Shown here in pieces: positions 48,632 to 61,730 of a DNA stretch of 64,000 bases. This stretch comes from Lumnitzera littorea (taxonomy: Eukaryota > Streptophyta > Magnoliopsida > Myrtales > Combretaceae). Each line of letters begins with the position of its first letter. Positions within the stretch are counted from its first letter, which is position 1. The notes below the pieces were generated by a model. It had not been told where the DNA came from. It saw only the letters and a program-made list of their open reading frames with translations, and did no database searches. The stretch is from positions 74,944,874 to 75,008,873 of the forward strand of contig JAMXBB010000006.1 of assembly GCA_024138015.1 (NCBI GenBank), in the 5' to 3' direction. A program made the translations under genes and the position numbers.

Positions 48632-49229
48632 GAATGCATGATAGATACAGTCGAACTTGGGCCATCTTAAGACCTTGGGATGGGGAGCCATTGTATAAGT
48701 TTCGACTGTAATGGGGCAACTACCGTTTGAGGCCGATTAGGCTACCCCACTTAAACTTCGATGTGACTAAGAAATCATTTTTTCATAAATGCGTAAGATC
48801 ATAGAGTTTAAGGACCTCTAGAACCTACCCTTATTGCATACATTCTTTAAGGTTTGGTGAAAAGCTAATTAAATGACATTGTTATAAAGAAAAAACAAAC
48901 CTAAAGCTTCTTTCCATATTTTTCTCCTAGAATTCACTTTCAGTTTTTGTTATTAATTTCATGTCTGTACTATTGTCTTACATATCTCATGCACTGGGAT
49001 ATGGGTGTTCATTTGTTGCAAAGTTGATGCGGTTAGACCTAGGCCATATTAGAACTCTAAGAGAGGGATCATTGTGTAAGCTTCGGGTGTTGTGGTGTAA
49101 CTGTCACTTAGGGTTGATTAAGCTACCTCACTTAAGTTTAATATAACTAATGAAAGTGTTCTTTAACAAGTGAGGTCATACAACTTAAGGACCTTTTTAA
49201 AACTTACTCTAATTGCATTCATGAACCCT
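48632..49229 (+). repeat. Duplicated leader segment of O2
   Basis: Two related copies of about 230 bp (48632-48858 and 48989-49229) share 'ttaagctacc..cactt', 'gattaggctacc', 'aaggacct' and 'gcattcat'. O1 has a single copy (6727-6940). The plus-strand frame at 48961-49146 is a by-product. Confidence 0.7.
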
Positions 49230-49395
49230 TTTCCCAAAATCGACAGATTGATACGATGTGGCAAAACTAAAAAAAGATTTATAGAGTTTCCTAGTCTTTT
49301 CCCTATAAATGTTTTCTTCCTATAAATATCAATGTACTCCCTATGTAAATAAGATAGTTTTGATGTAATTTTTCTTTTAATACTTTTTGTAGAAA

Positions 49396-51390
49396 ATGGT
49401 TAAATCTTCTCTTACATAGGCCTTTTTCAAGAAAGTCCATAATGAGCTTTTAGAACCCAAGGGGATACTTAAAATATGGTTTCAATTTTTAAATCTGAAG
49501 CACCAAAAATTCATTGAAAACAAGATTAAGCCCTTTCTCTCTCTACTCAAATTCCAGACCAATGTTACCATGTTATGGGCTTTAGTTTATTTTTAGGACC
49601 CTCAGAATTAGTCTTTTCACATTGGCGCATGCCAATTGAGGCTAACCATTGAAGAATACTCCCATCTGTTAGGAGTCCCCTCTATTGGAAACGGAAAATA
49701 TGTCCTAACTATCATGGTTAGCCCTACATAAATTTTCAAAAAGCTCTTAGGCTTCTATGAATTTAAACTATATAGAATATGGATAGATCCCCATAAGAGA
49801 ATTATTAAGTTGGATAATCTTTTTACTTAGTTTGCAACCCCGTCTAGCTATAACCAGAAACTCTTCTGTAGTAGCATTGAAGATTGGCAACAATATAGGA
49901 TAAACGTCTATATCTTAGTAGCCTTTGGAACTATTTTGTTTCCTAATGGGATGTTTCACATACAACATAAGATTATAAAGCTTGTGACCTAATTTTTAGG
50001 GTGGAAATCTTATTTCCCAACACTATTAGCAACATAAGCCAAGTCACTCAATCGTCTATAGGAACAGAGAATGGAGAATTAAAGACTAATATAGCCCTAC
50101 TTATGGTTTGGTTTATCAGCCATACTTAGAGCCCTAAACTTGATTTTCTTCATAGACAAAGCATCTAGAAGATAAACCCCATTGATGCATTCACTGCTGT
50201 CATTGAACTTCCCAAAGGTATTGCTACCTATTACTGGGTCAAAGCTTTCTAGAAGTGTTACAATGAAGATATTTCCCAAGTTGCTAGATGGATCAAGGTT
50301 ATTGAGATAAAGAAAAGAAATAAGATTGAAGAGAAGCCAAAACTTCACAATAAAAAGAGGATCTACACTTTAGGGATTATTTGAAATGAATTTTTTAATA
50401 ATGTAAGGGAAACTTCAAAGATGCAATAAAAATATTTTTCTTGCCACATCATAGTCAGTTTGTCAGCTCTCCTCTCTACATCCACATCATCCTAATATTA
50501 TGCCTGTAAATGTACATTAGTTTCTGTTTAGTCATGTTTTTGAGTTTCTAAGTCCTTTTCCCTATACTTTCTACTCTAACCCTTTCCAATCTCTTCTCCT
50601 ATACATTCTTAGGATCTTTTTTCTTATAATTTTGTAAAATATTTAGGCCCATGATCCCTTAGGATTGTTTTCTACTCTTTTCTCATAACTTGTAAATAAG
50701 TTTTATCCTTATATCCTTTTCTCTTTCTTAAAAATGGAAGATTTTGTTCAAAAAATAAAGAAAAGAAAAGTTGCTAACTAGTAAAGAATTCCTCCAATTA
50801 GGTTCACATAGCTGATGACAAACTCACCTCCTTAAAAAGGATGATGCATCAAATGGCCCAACAATGGCAGGTTTTATTCCTAATGATTACCACTCTCCAA
50901 ATATCCCAAGATTTAAGCTTAGGAAGGAGACTCTCGAATCTGGAAGAAAAGGTAGCGAAGCTACAAAAGAACATTATAGATCTAGAAATGGTAATGGGCT
51001 CCATACTTAGAAGATTTCAACATGAGATGTTCAGTATTAATCAAATGTCAATAAGCCCAAGTAATAAAGGAAACCCAACAAGAAAAAAGCCAAGGAAGAA
51101 TGAGAAAAAACAAGCCCAAGGGACTTAGAGGAGACAATTCACTGATTGAAGATCTCAATTACCTAAACCTTTCATCATTGGAAAGTAGTAAGGATTATAG
51201 CTTGTGAAGCCCTTAATCCGAATTACAAACTACGTAGCTTTGACCCAAAAGCAGGATACGACTATCATATGGGTTAGAAAGGGCACTCTACTAAGAAATG
51301 CTAGAGATTGAAGAACAAGATTTAAGATGCAAAAGTCATTCAGCCAAAGCTATAATAAGTCGGTCCTTCTTCAAGTCATAGGGGCAGTCT
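49396..51390 (+). pseudogene. O2 gag (Ogre/Tat-type), degenerate
   Basis: An ATG (MVKSSLT) follows a TTTTTGTAG acceptor-like tract. The N-terminal domain reads LRLTIEEYSHLLGVPSIGNG and FGTILFPNGMF, as in the plant DUF7745-like domain found in Ogre gag-like proteins. A coiled-coil segment is open at 50841-51128 (SNLEEKVAKLQKNI). At about 51240-51330 comes YHMGXKGHSTKKCXRLKNKI (X is a stop), a knuckle whose first Cys is lost. Many stops and shifts. Protein-family names are from memory. It would be the structural protein that packages the RNA. Confidence 0.72.
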
Positions 51391-52575
51391 AATTGAGTCA
51401 CCTAGAGCTCCATTTCTTTTGAGCTTACCAATGCCTTCTGATAAGCTCACAGGTTGTTTTAAGTAATTAGACACTTGTTAAGATAAGGGCAAAGAAAGTT
51501 GTTTTCAATAAAGTCTGTAACAACTAGAATAATACAATTGCCTTCTTAATTGATTGTAATGTTATTAGGGCAAATAAATTCCCCCTTATTAAAAAGTTTA
51601 AAATGAAAAGAGGCAAACTATTTTCCACATACTAACCTGAAACACTTTAAGGGCTGAGTGACATAAAGGTGAGGATACTTTAGACTCATTCCTTAAAGGA
51701 GGTTCACTTTGAATGTGATATGCAAATTAAAATGAAGTTAAGGATTCACTTTTGAATCCTAAATACGATCATCTCTTATTCATCCCATTGGACCCATTTG
51801 AAGAATTTTCAAAATTAAACTCTGTCGAGAACCACCCCATAATGGGGCAATTTAGAGGTTAGGGTCATTGATAAGGGGAGAGGGATTAAAATTGGTTTGT
51901 GCTTATTTTAGTGACATTAAACTCAAAAGCAACTTTTATTTTGGATAAGTTATTTATTTCTTTGAAATGAAGAAGATCTAAATCTTTTTTTTAAACACCT
52001 CGAGCTTATACTTACCTCACCCAAGCTTATACAATAGAAATCTATAAATCGCTTGAGAGGCAAAAACTTGGCAATGGAGACTTAGGGCCAAAAGAAAAAG
52101 AAAGAACAACAAAAGAATAGTAGGGCACAGTAATAACAACTAAAAGAAAAAAGAAAAAGGAAAAGAAAAAGATGAAGAAAAGAAGTTAGCAAATTAGGCT
52201 TAAGTGTAAATCAAAAGCCTTAAAAGATATATCATATCCTAATAGGGGTAGCCAAATCAAATCAAAAGTCAAACCCCAAAGACGCAAAGCTCTAAGCTTA
52301 GAAACCTAAAAGCATTATATCCACTTTAATGCCTCTCTTATGCTGAATCACACCAGGCCTTCCCACCTATAATACCACCCTTACAGAATAAAAGCTTTTC
52401 CAATCCTAAAAAGTAATTTATCTTTAATAAAAGTCATTTTTGAAACTAGGGTAAGCATATTTCTAATTTTTCCTAAAGTTCTCAACTTGTATACTTGGGA
52501 TTAATATTTCTTTCAAAATAAGCATCTTCATTAGACCCTTTTGAAACCTCTAGAACTAAAGTCTAAATTCATAAT
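51391..52575. other. O2 post-gag non-coding region
   Basis: It matches O1 8.2-9.4 kb in sequence and order, including a purine-rich stretch at about 52090-52190. There is no pol. Confidence 0.7.
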
Positions 52576-52751
52576 TGTGGCGACCCTAATAGGGGCCTAG
52601 TAGTATTGCCTAAAATTTCCATATCACGTGTGCACCCATGATAAGAAAATCGCCTTGCAAGTCAGAGATTGCAAGACTCTAAATAGTTGTTTACTAGAGT
52701 CTTCAATTTTAATTCATTGACTCATTATATAATATATATAATTATGGATAT

Positions 52752-52790
52752 CCAATTTTTCCACAATTCCTCAGAACCGCAGAGAATCGG
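52752..52790 (-). other. Conserved X-family hairpin, copy 4
   Basis: Left arm CCAATTTTTCCACAATTC and right arm GAACCGCAGAGAATCGG around CTCA on the plus strand. Confidence 0.65.
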
Positions 52791-52979
52791 TATCCCCTAC
52801 CAAAATAATGAAATAAGATAGACAATTTTAGAAAATTCTAAACTTACTAAAGACAGTAAACTTAAATGAGACATTAGTCATTTTTCGGAGCATTCCGAAT
52901 TAACTACACAAGCTTTTCATCATATTGATTCAATGGTAGCACTCTGCACTCGATTCCTATCCCCTTTCCCAACTATCGA

Positions 52980-52996
52980 TCAACCTGCAAGGAAAA
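52980..52996 (-). other. Putative 3' splice site of X copy 4
   Basis: The minus strand reads TTTTCCTTGCAG/GTTG, matching the acceptor of copy 5 in form and position. Confidence 0.55.
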
Positions 52997-55900
52997 GAAC
53001 TGTTGGGGTGTAAGCTTACGCTTAGTGAGATAATTACCCTCGTCAATACCACATAGCAGAAATTTATTATATGTACAATCATATGAATGCATGAACAATC
53101 AGTATGCCAAAAACGCATGCAGCGACCTAGGAACTGCATACGACTCAGAATTACGCCCCTTGAAGTCGGGGTTTGGAGATAATTAACCAACCCAAACCAA
53201 AATCCGGGTTCTAGACCTTGGGTTTTAATTCATTAGCACTATTGTGTTTAAGTCAAAACAAAACTAAGTATATATCCACATATATATACTTTCCCTACCG
53301 AATAATAAATTATATTTTCAAAATCCCAAGTCTAGCGGTGTGGTGGCCTCCGCAATCCACAAACACACGCCCTAAACAGAAGCCACAAGACTCGGCCCCT
53401 TACCGACGATTGGCGTCTCCCAGCGCCTAGTAAGCCCATCAGCTTAGGTCAGAGACTCAATATATATAGGATGGCATAGCTAGTGCTCAATCCTACAGGA
53501 AACTCGTATTCCTGTGAGTCCCCTCCCATCTTCTGCGTGAAGCGGCAGTCGGTGTTATCCGTATGCAATATGGGGTATGCATGATTCATTTTGATTTCTT
53601 AATCGTATAAGTGATTAACTCGATTTTCAGGGTGATCGAACAATTTCATTCCATACGATTCACATGTATATATAATGCAAGCAATTCCCATTATTAGATA
53701 TAATTAACAAGTCATCACATTCATCCACAGATTCATACACATGCATTTCCCATATCCCACAAGCATCCAAATTCATATATATATAAGTTTAGGTGCATCT
53801 ATTCTACAAGCACAATCAAGTAAAGAGTCATCGGGAATTTACTCACTCAGTTATGCGAATCAATCAAAATAATCTGGGATAGGTCGTCTCCCCAAAGCCG
53901 AGTCCCCTGGACATCGCAAATACGATACTATAAGGATTTGAATTAAAACTTAGAAAGTTAAGCTAAAACTCTTTAAGTTATACTTTGGACTTGGTTTTAT
54001 AATTTTTCTCGGTTTTACTTAAAAGTTCAATCGCGTATAACTTTTTCGTTTTAAATCCGATTTTTATGATCTTATAGTCAATCTTCATTGTTTTCGAGTG
54101 TACTTTAACGTGGTAAGGTTAGATTTTCGAAATGAGGTATACAATTCTGTCCATGGGTCAGAACAGTAGCGTTCCTCATGTGTTGGAGTGTTTTTGGGCC
54201 TTGTTTGGTAAATGGGCTTTTTGATAACTTGAGAAATTCCTTGGGCTTGGTCTTTAGATTTTATCCTAAGCTTAAAATACTCCTTGAGATCAGATTTACA
54301 ACTTTGATTTATATTCTTAAGGCTAACAACCACTTCTTGGGCCTTTTAGTGGGCTTAAGTTGTCAAATGGGCTTGTTTTTGGTTCAAACTAAAGTTAATG
54401 ATTTTGGTGGGCTTATGGGGCCTTAGGTGGATTTCTTATGGGCTTCAAAACAACTTCTCTTGGTACTTTAAGTTGCTGGTCAGATTTTTGTTGAAGGCCC
54501 ATCTTAATGTTCTAAGCTTGTTTTGAGAGTTTTAGGCCCGGTTTTGAGTTTTAGGCTTTGTATGCTAATCATACTTGCTTTGGTTAATCCTTTCACTTTG
54601 TTCTTTCACTTTTATCATATTTTTAGGCCTCATTTACCCATGTTCCAGATCTGTTCATGTTGTTCCTAAGGGGTCCTTACTTGGTTTTTCAACTTGTTTC
54701 ATCATTTCCTTAAGTGTAGGTGATAGATTATGCACTTAACTACTTGTGTATAAATCTTAACTTAAGTTTCCTTCCATCAAATGATCCTTTAACTCATGCT
54801 CCACATAAAGAAATAAAAGATCTAATACTTCATAAAACCTCCATATCATAGCTCATGTCATACAAAGTTGATTTCTTCATAAAACTTCATGTGATGGATT
54901 TTTCCTTAACTTAAGTCTAGTTTTGAGCATGTTTAACTAAATGGAAACAAAATCAACATTCAAATGATCATGGAACCTTCACGTCCAGCATGCTTACCCT
55001 TCATCAAAGTTCTCATTTCAAGATTTCCTTAGCTTAAAATCTTCCATTCAAAGCATTAAACAAATGTCCATACAAAACACCAACTTTACATGCTCATATT
55101 TCAACTTCATGTAATGGTTTTAGGGTTTGTTTCTTAAAACGAATTTTTGTGCTATAACAACTCAAACCTTACTCATATCTTCAAGAAATCCAAGTCTTCT
55201 AACATAAATATTAATCCACACATCACAAGAATCACTTACTCGTCCTTAACGCAAAGTTTGGTGGTTGTGCACTAAGGTTCCTCTTAAGCCTTTAACTTTG
55301 CTTCCTCCTTTTTGCTTACCTTTTGAAACCCGAATCCTTTGTTCTTTTGGAAAGGGGTTTATGAAAGATTCTAATGGTCTTAAATGATCTTAAATGATGA
55401 AAGAAAATGGCACATGAACAAAGAAAAAATGCCGTGAGTTGAAGCTTTCAAAATGGAAGAAAATGGATTTTGTGGGGTAAAGTTGTTTCCCCTTTTTATG
55501 TTTGTTTCTAAAGAGAGAAAGATGAAGTGAAAATGAATTTGAAAGTGAGAGAAATGGGGAGGAGTGCAGCCGGTTGGAATGAAGAGAGAAGGAGTGTTTA
55601 AATGTCTTGAAAGTGTTGTCTTAAAGCTTACAAAAAGTCAACAATTGCAACTCTTGATGATGTAAGCATTAAGGGGTGAATAGTGATGTGTAAGAGGAAG
55701 TGATTGATGGGTGAATGACAAATGCATGGCCCCCTCTTCTCTCCTTTTTAGATCTGCCATGGGAAGTCTTTTAATGGCGTGGAGTGGTCTTGTCACCTTT
55801 ATTAAAGTTAAGCTTATGATTTCTTGTGAAAATTTGTCCATATGTAGTATAAGTGAAGAGGTGATAAGGAAATTGTCTTATCACTAGATTTTGATAAGTT

Positions 55901-57096
55901 ATCAATTGATAAATGATTCCAACTCTCAATTGATAAGTTATCTAAAGTGATTGGTTGATCTACTTATTGAAGTGTAAGGCTTAGGCATGAAGATAAGGGC
56001 ATAGCCTTATAGGAAATTGTTTTAGGGTTTTTATCTTACATTGTTTTGTAATTTATGATTTGATTTTTGTAGAATTGTGAAATTTTCTAAAGTTGAATGA
56101 AATTATTCAAATTAAATTATCGATTAGTCACTTAGGGTCAAAATTCCCTAATTGTTTTAGGGTTTAGGGTCTTAGGTGAGTTTAGAGCTCGTAGTTCTTC
56201 AAGCTCAGGTTTTCTCAATAATTGGTTTTTGAATTGGAAAATTTTAATTTGTTTCTAAATGTAAACTTAAGTTTCTAGTTTAGTTGATCCTTTGGGAACG
56301 TTCAGAATTTACTCGTACTCAAATCCTATGCCCACTAAAAGTAGGGTTTACAGTTAGTTTACTTATTCATGTACACAAATCTTATGCATGAAGATAAGGA
56401 GATTGTTTGATTTGAAATTCTTTTGGAGTTTGTCTCTTAAATTGATTTGTAAGTTATGATTTAATATTTATAAAATTATGAAAGTTTCTAGAATTGAATA
56501 AAATTATTCAAATTAAATTCTTAATTAGCCGCTTAGGGTTACAAGTCCTTAATTGTTTTAGGGTTTTGCGTTTAGAGTCTATGGTTCTCGTATTCGAGTT
56601 TTATCGATAATAGGGTTTCGAATTGGAAAATTAAATTCGTTTTTAAATGTAAACTTGGATTCTTAGCTTAGTTTATCCTTGGGAATATTTGGGAAGTGTT
56701 CTTAGTTGAATCACAAGTTTGCTAAAAGTAGGGTTTACAATTTATCCATACGTAACATGGCTTATGAGTGAAAATAAGAGAATTGTCTTATATGAAATTC
56801 TTTTAGGGTTTGGTTCTCAAATTAATTTGTAGGTTGTGATTTGCCTCTTAAGAAATTTTCAAGTTTTCTAGAGTTAAATAAAATTTACTGAAATTATATT
56901 TTTAATTATTTATTTAGGATCGTAAGTCCTTGATCATCCTAGGTTTTAGGGTTCGAGTGAGTTTATATATGTTTTAGAGTTCGAGTGAGATTATGTATGT
57001 TTTAAGGTTTTTTTCACCAACTTGGGAATAATTTACTCACACTTATGAGCTTAAGGATCAATTGGCTTAATTATTTAGGAACATCGTTTTATTATG

Positions 57097-57128
<32 letters not shown>

Positions 57129-57184
57129 CATATGATAATTTTATTGATTTATGGCTTTTCAAGCGTTAAGATAATTTCATAGAG

Positions 57185-57215
<31 letters not shown>

Positions 57216-57423
57216 TTTCTAAAGTACACGTATGTAGGGATTGGGGTTTTCTTACATGATAAGGGTTTCCAAATTATATAATTGGGTCTTTCAAGTTCGT
57301 TTTGAGTTCCAGGTTCAAAATTTTAGTCGGTTTTCATTTTATGTAGTTTTATTGTCTTAGAGAACCATCTACGACACTCGAATCTGATACTATGTTTAGA
57401 AGGTTGAATTTACAGAGTCTACA

Positions 57424-58045
57424 ATCATGATAAATTGAAAAAGACATAATGGATTGATCAAGGCGTATCATACACCAAATGGATTATAATTTTGGGACTA
57501 TAATCAAGAGTGTAATTTGGGCCAAGAGTTTGCAAGGAAGTCTTCTTTGACTAAATTAGTCATGAGTTACATTTTCCTTAAAAAAATGAGGGTGTTTGAA
57601 AACATAAGGCCTTACTAAGTGGTTCAGCATCCAAGAAGCCTCATGTGATTATTAAGGAATGATTCTTTACCTGTTAGCAAACTAAAAAAAAAAGGAGAGA
57701 GAAAGAAGAAAATAAAAGGTTAATAAAAAGAAAAAAAAAAGAGAAAAAGGAAAAAGAGAGAGAGAGTATCTTTATTCTAAGTCCATGTCAGCCTAAGTAG
57801 CCAAGTTTTCAATCCATTGCAATGTCTTTTTTAACGTAAATGGTTTTCACTAAAGAGTTTATCTATAAATATTTTCCTCAAATCAGGTAGTGTTTTAGAC
57901 AAGTTTAATCTTAGCTAGCTCTCAAATGGGCTATCTTACCTTCTACCCATTCAACTCTCTTCAAGGTCTTTAGCAAACCTATAAGGCCCTTTTGATCACC
58001 AAGTTTCTCTTAATAAGCCCATAAGGCACTTCATTAAGTCCAACT
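57424..58045. other. O2 pre-array region
   Basis: It continues the O1-like sequence after X copy 4 (O1 9.43-9.9 kb), with an A/G tract at 57687-57770. Toward the end, array-like phrases appear. Confidence 0.65.
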
Positions 58046-58496
58046 TAAGGTTTCTAGTCCTCGAAAAGATGCTCCCACCTAGGTTAGTGAGACTAGTGAG
58101 GCATGATCACGTTATTTAAATCAATCCCACCTTAGGGTTATTAGTCCCCATGAGGCGATCTTGCGTAGGTTAGTGAGCTTAGAAAGGCATGATTAGGTTT
58201 TAGATTGATCCAAGATTAAGATTGTTAGTCCCTAAGAGACACTCTCACCTAACTTAGTGAGCTTAGTGAAGCAAGGCTAGGATTTAGAATGATCTCAAAT
58301 TAAGGTTGCTAGTATTCAAGAGATACTCCTACCTAGGCTAGTGAAGCTAATAAAGCATGACCAGGTCTTTTGGATAGATCCCAAATTAGGGTTGCTAATC
58401 TTAAAGAGATACTCTCGCCTAGGTTAGTAAGCCGAATAAGGTACGACCAAGTTTTAGATCGATCTCAGTTTAGGGTTGCTAGTCTTCGAAAAATGC
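58046..58496 (+). repeat. O2 84-bp tandem array, first part
   Basis: Units contain GGTTGCTAGTC, a purine-rich GAGAGAYGCTC motif, CACCTAGGTTAGTGAGCCTA and ACCAGGTTTTAGATCGAT. The array is broken by X copy 5 and resumes at 61914. Confidence 0.85.
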
Positions 58497-59202
58497 TGTA
58501 AACCCCGCAAAATTAGCTATTTAAGAATAAAAATGAACCTTAATATTGTAAATGACTTGATAAGTCATTAAAACCGAGCAAGATAAAAATTTAATAAATC
58601 ATAAATTTAAATATCTTATAGGTAGTAAAAATCTTAGGAATTGATCGAAACCCTATATCGCATACTAAAACCCTAAAACTGACTTACACACCATTAACCA
58701 AAATTGAACCCGAATTTAATCGAAACCTTAAAATTATAAATATAAACCTATAAAATAATTAAATATTACTCAATAGTAATAAAATTATTGTCGATTGCAA
58801 ATTTTGACTAAAACACCTATTCGCACAAAATTATAACGAAATTGCTATAATAACTTGTAATAATTATAATTGTAACAAGTACCAATTAAATTGATAAAAT
58901 TTCATAAAAATTTGAAAATTAATTTACGAGGAAAATCGTTATAATTTATATGATTCGAAAAATTACATATATTTGTTAATAATTTTCATTTTCCTTCTCT
59001 TCCATTTCGAATTTATCTCATTTTCCTTCTTCCATTTCCAATTCAAGTCACCTCCTGCACAAAACGTGGAAAAAAATCAGCAAAATGAAATCAAACAAGC
59101 CGCCTACGTGAAGAAAAGAAAATTGCCAAGTGTTGAATGGAAAATAAAAGAAAAATAAAAAGAAAATTTGGATAATTATTTAGCTTAAATTTTAAGCTAA
59201 CT

Positions 59203-59215
59203 CACGTGTATAAAA
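59203..59215 (+). promoter_or_regulatory. G-box plus TATA box of X copy 5
   Basis: CACGTG is followed at once by TATAAAAGG, an excellent plant core promoter layout. It is the only clear TATA box among the X copies. Confidence 0.6.
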
Positions 59216-59358
59216 GGAGGAAAGAACAAAAGAAAAAAAAATCTGCATAAACCGAAAACAGGAAGCAAACCGTGAGGAGAGAAAAAGAGAAAGAAAGAAG
59301 AAAAAGAAAGAAAGAAAAGAAGGAAAAAGGGAAGAAGGAAGATTTAGAAGAAAAAAAA

Positions 59359-59368
59359 AAGGTAAGTA
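59359..59368 (+). other. Putative 5' splice site of X copy 5
   Basis: AAG/GTAAGTAA matches the consensus. With the acceptor at 61507 it predicts an intron of 2146 bp. Confidence 0.55.
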
Positions 59369-59656
59369 AATTATTTTAGATGTATGTTATATAGTATATA
59401 CATGTATAAATTAAGTATTTGTATAGTATTTTTTTTTTAATATAACATTAGTAATACATTTATATTTGCATAAATACATAAATTGAAAATATATGTATGT
59501 ATAAGGCTAAGTATGTATACATGTATAAACATAGATATATTATATGAAAAGAGTATGTATTATGTATTATATTTTTTTTTTAAATACGTATGATTAGTAT
59601 TAAGTATTTATATTAAATAACTATAGTAGATATATATATTTGTACCATGAACTTTA

Positions 59657-60232
59657 TATATATATATATATATATATATACTCATGTATAATTTTTTTCG
59701 TGTATGTATATATGTACTCGTATAGTATATACGTAGTGGGGTATTTTTATAAGTATGTATATAAGACATATATTTGTATATATATATATAATATAAAGTA
59801 TATGCTTTAGAGTATACGGCATAATATATGTATAATATATAGTATACATATTTTATAATAAATATTATCTAAATATATATATACCAAATATATAATATAA
59901 GAATGGGTATTGGTAAATTATCTATATATATATATTTAGGTCTTCGGAAATTATATGGGTATATTATTATGTATAAATACATATACATATATAATACGTA
60001 TAATGTAGAGTATATATATATATATATATAAGTAGTATACCGAATATATATTAGCATATATAATATGTTTACTAAATTTGTAAATATGTAAGGTGTATAT
60101 GTTTATATATATATATATATAATACCGTGATTAAGGTTATTTTTTTAAAAAATAATAATAAATAAATAAATAAAATTATAACAATATTATAAGTATATAT
60201 ATATATAAACCGTAATATATATATATATATAT
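59657..60232. repeat. Cluster of (TA)n microsatellites in X copy 5
   Basis: Runs of alternating T and A at about 59658-59682, 60009-60030, 60104-60122 and 60216-60232, inside the predicted intron. They create the false ORF at 59869-60057. Confidence 0.85.
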
Positions 60233-61488
60233 AGATAATGGGAAAATGAAAATAATAAAGGCAATAATAATAATAATAATAACTTAATTAATAATTTTTA
60301 AGATATTTTTATATCACAATTTAAACAATAAGTCGCAACATCTAAAACGGACCTCGTTACGAGAAAATACGCTCGAAAACGATCAAAATGAACTATAAGT
60401 TCATAACGATCTAAACTAAAACGAAAATATTCCAAAATACATAAAGGAAATCTCGTAAATATAAGAAAATAATTACTATTAATCCCATTGAGTATGATAA
60501 ACCCTATAAATATAAGACTTTAGGTATATTGGGGAATTGGATAAACTACAATAGACTTTTAGTTAACTAAGGAGTTTGACTTTATATAATACTTATAAGT
60601 GTTGTTATATTTTAAGTATTCAATATCGAGTTTTGGAAATCCTAAAGATTTGGACAATGAGCAATAATCCAAGTGAGAGAGTTCTAATGACCTGCTACTT
60701 ACTTGTGTATGTTACTTGTATGATGTTTTGCTGCTTACTGTTGCTTGTATGTTTGAATGACTATTTTGCTTGTATGCCATCATCTGTGTGATCACTTTTT
60801 TAAAAAAATTGATAAATATAAATATTTGACCCAAATAACTGGTTCTATTCGTCACATGTCTATGACTCAATAAATGTATGGATAGAGAGTGCTAGCTTTG
60901 CAAAATGTTGAAAAGAGTATTTTTGGAAAAAGGTTTTCTTAATCTTAAACATATTTTGTACGATTTTGATAAGAGCCGCAGTGCCAGAAATGATATTTTA
61001 TCGTTAAGGCAAAGTTAGCATGGGTTCTCCACCTGATAGCGAGAGGACTCGCTCTATTGTGTCCGTAAGGCCTTGGTTAATTTTGGCTTACGAGATGGAC
61101 TCATAAGTTGTGCCCGAAGGGCCTTGGAGGGTGGATAGTCCTAGAATGGAATCCCCCTATTTGAATTGAAATTTTCTTTCTCGGCTAGGGTAATAGTCAA
61201 GTGAAGCCTAGGGGGTAAGGCCCCTAGGTAGCTTCATGCAAGTAAGTTGAGGTGCCCTATGCGGGTAAGTACAGGGGATAATCGAAGTGTAGACGACGTA
61301 ATTCTATACCTTCCATAGTTCCGAACTCCCTTGGATGTGTTTCTTACATTCATCACGACTGCATTCATCACGCCTGCATTCATTTTGAATGTAGACAGCT
61401 TGCTTGCATGTGTGATAATAATGTATGATAACTTGCTTGAATGGTGGTAGTGAGGAACGAACTCACTGAGCTGTTATATGCTTACTCC

Positions 61489-61509
61489 CTTATAGTTTCT
61501 TTTGCAGGT
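61489..61509 (+). other. Putative 3' splice site of X copy 5
   Basis: A pyrimidine-rich run, TTTCTTTTGCAG, stands before GTTTACTTACATTGG. Confidence 0.6.
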
Positions 61510-61692
61510 TTACTTACATTGGGATTTGGATAAGTCTCGAGTACCGAGTGTGAGATGAAGATATGTATCTTAGTATTAGGAATAGCTGAGTACCTTTTAG
61601 TTGATACATAAACATCTTTGTTGATAATTTTATTTTTCTTGCATTTCTTTTGTAATATTGGTATATCCTATCTTATTATTTGGTAAGGGATA

Positions 61693-61730
61693 CCGATTCT
61701 CTACGGTTCTGAGGAATTGTAGGATATCGG
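61693..61730 (+). other. Conserved X-family hairpin, copy 5
   Basis: Arms CCGATTCTCTACGGTTC and GAATTGTAGGATATCGG around TGAG. Confidence 0.7.

Larger units (their letters stand above)
52576..57423 (-). mobile_element. Family X copy 4 (longest copy)
   Basis: Starts TGTGGCGACC and ends GAGTCTACA. The flanks ATAAT and ATCAT match at 4 of 5 bases, and the O2 sequence resumes directly after them. On the minus strand it has a leader, a donor CGA/GTAAGT (55239), an acceptor CCTTGCAG (52985-52986; an intron of about 2.25 kb) and the hairpin near its 3' end. It carries two (TA)n tracts (57101-57128, 57190-57215). The 4.8-kb length comes mostly from extra sequence upstream of the leader. No protein-like frame was found. 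Confidence 0.85.

Noticed and set aside
50097..50348. 83-codon minus-strand frame
   Set aside because: Shadow of the O2 gag remnant on the plus strand.
54085..54426. Opposing 82-codon frames in X copy 4
   Set aside because: Not conserved in other X copies and without domain pattern.
59869..60057. Tyr/Ile-rich minus-strand frame
   Set aside because: Lies on TA microsatellites in the X copy 5 intron.
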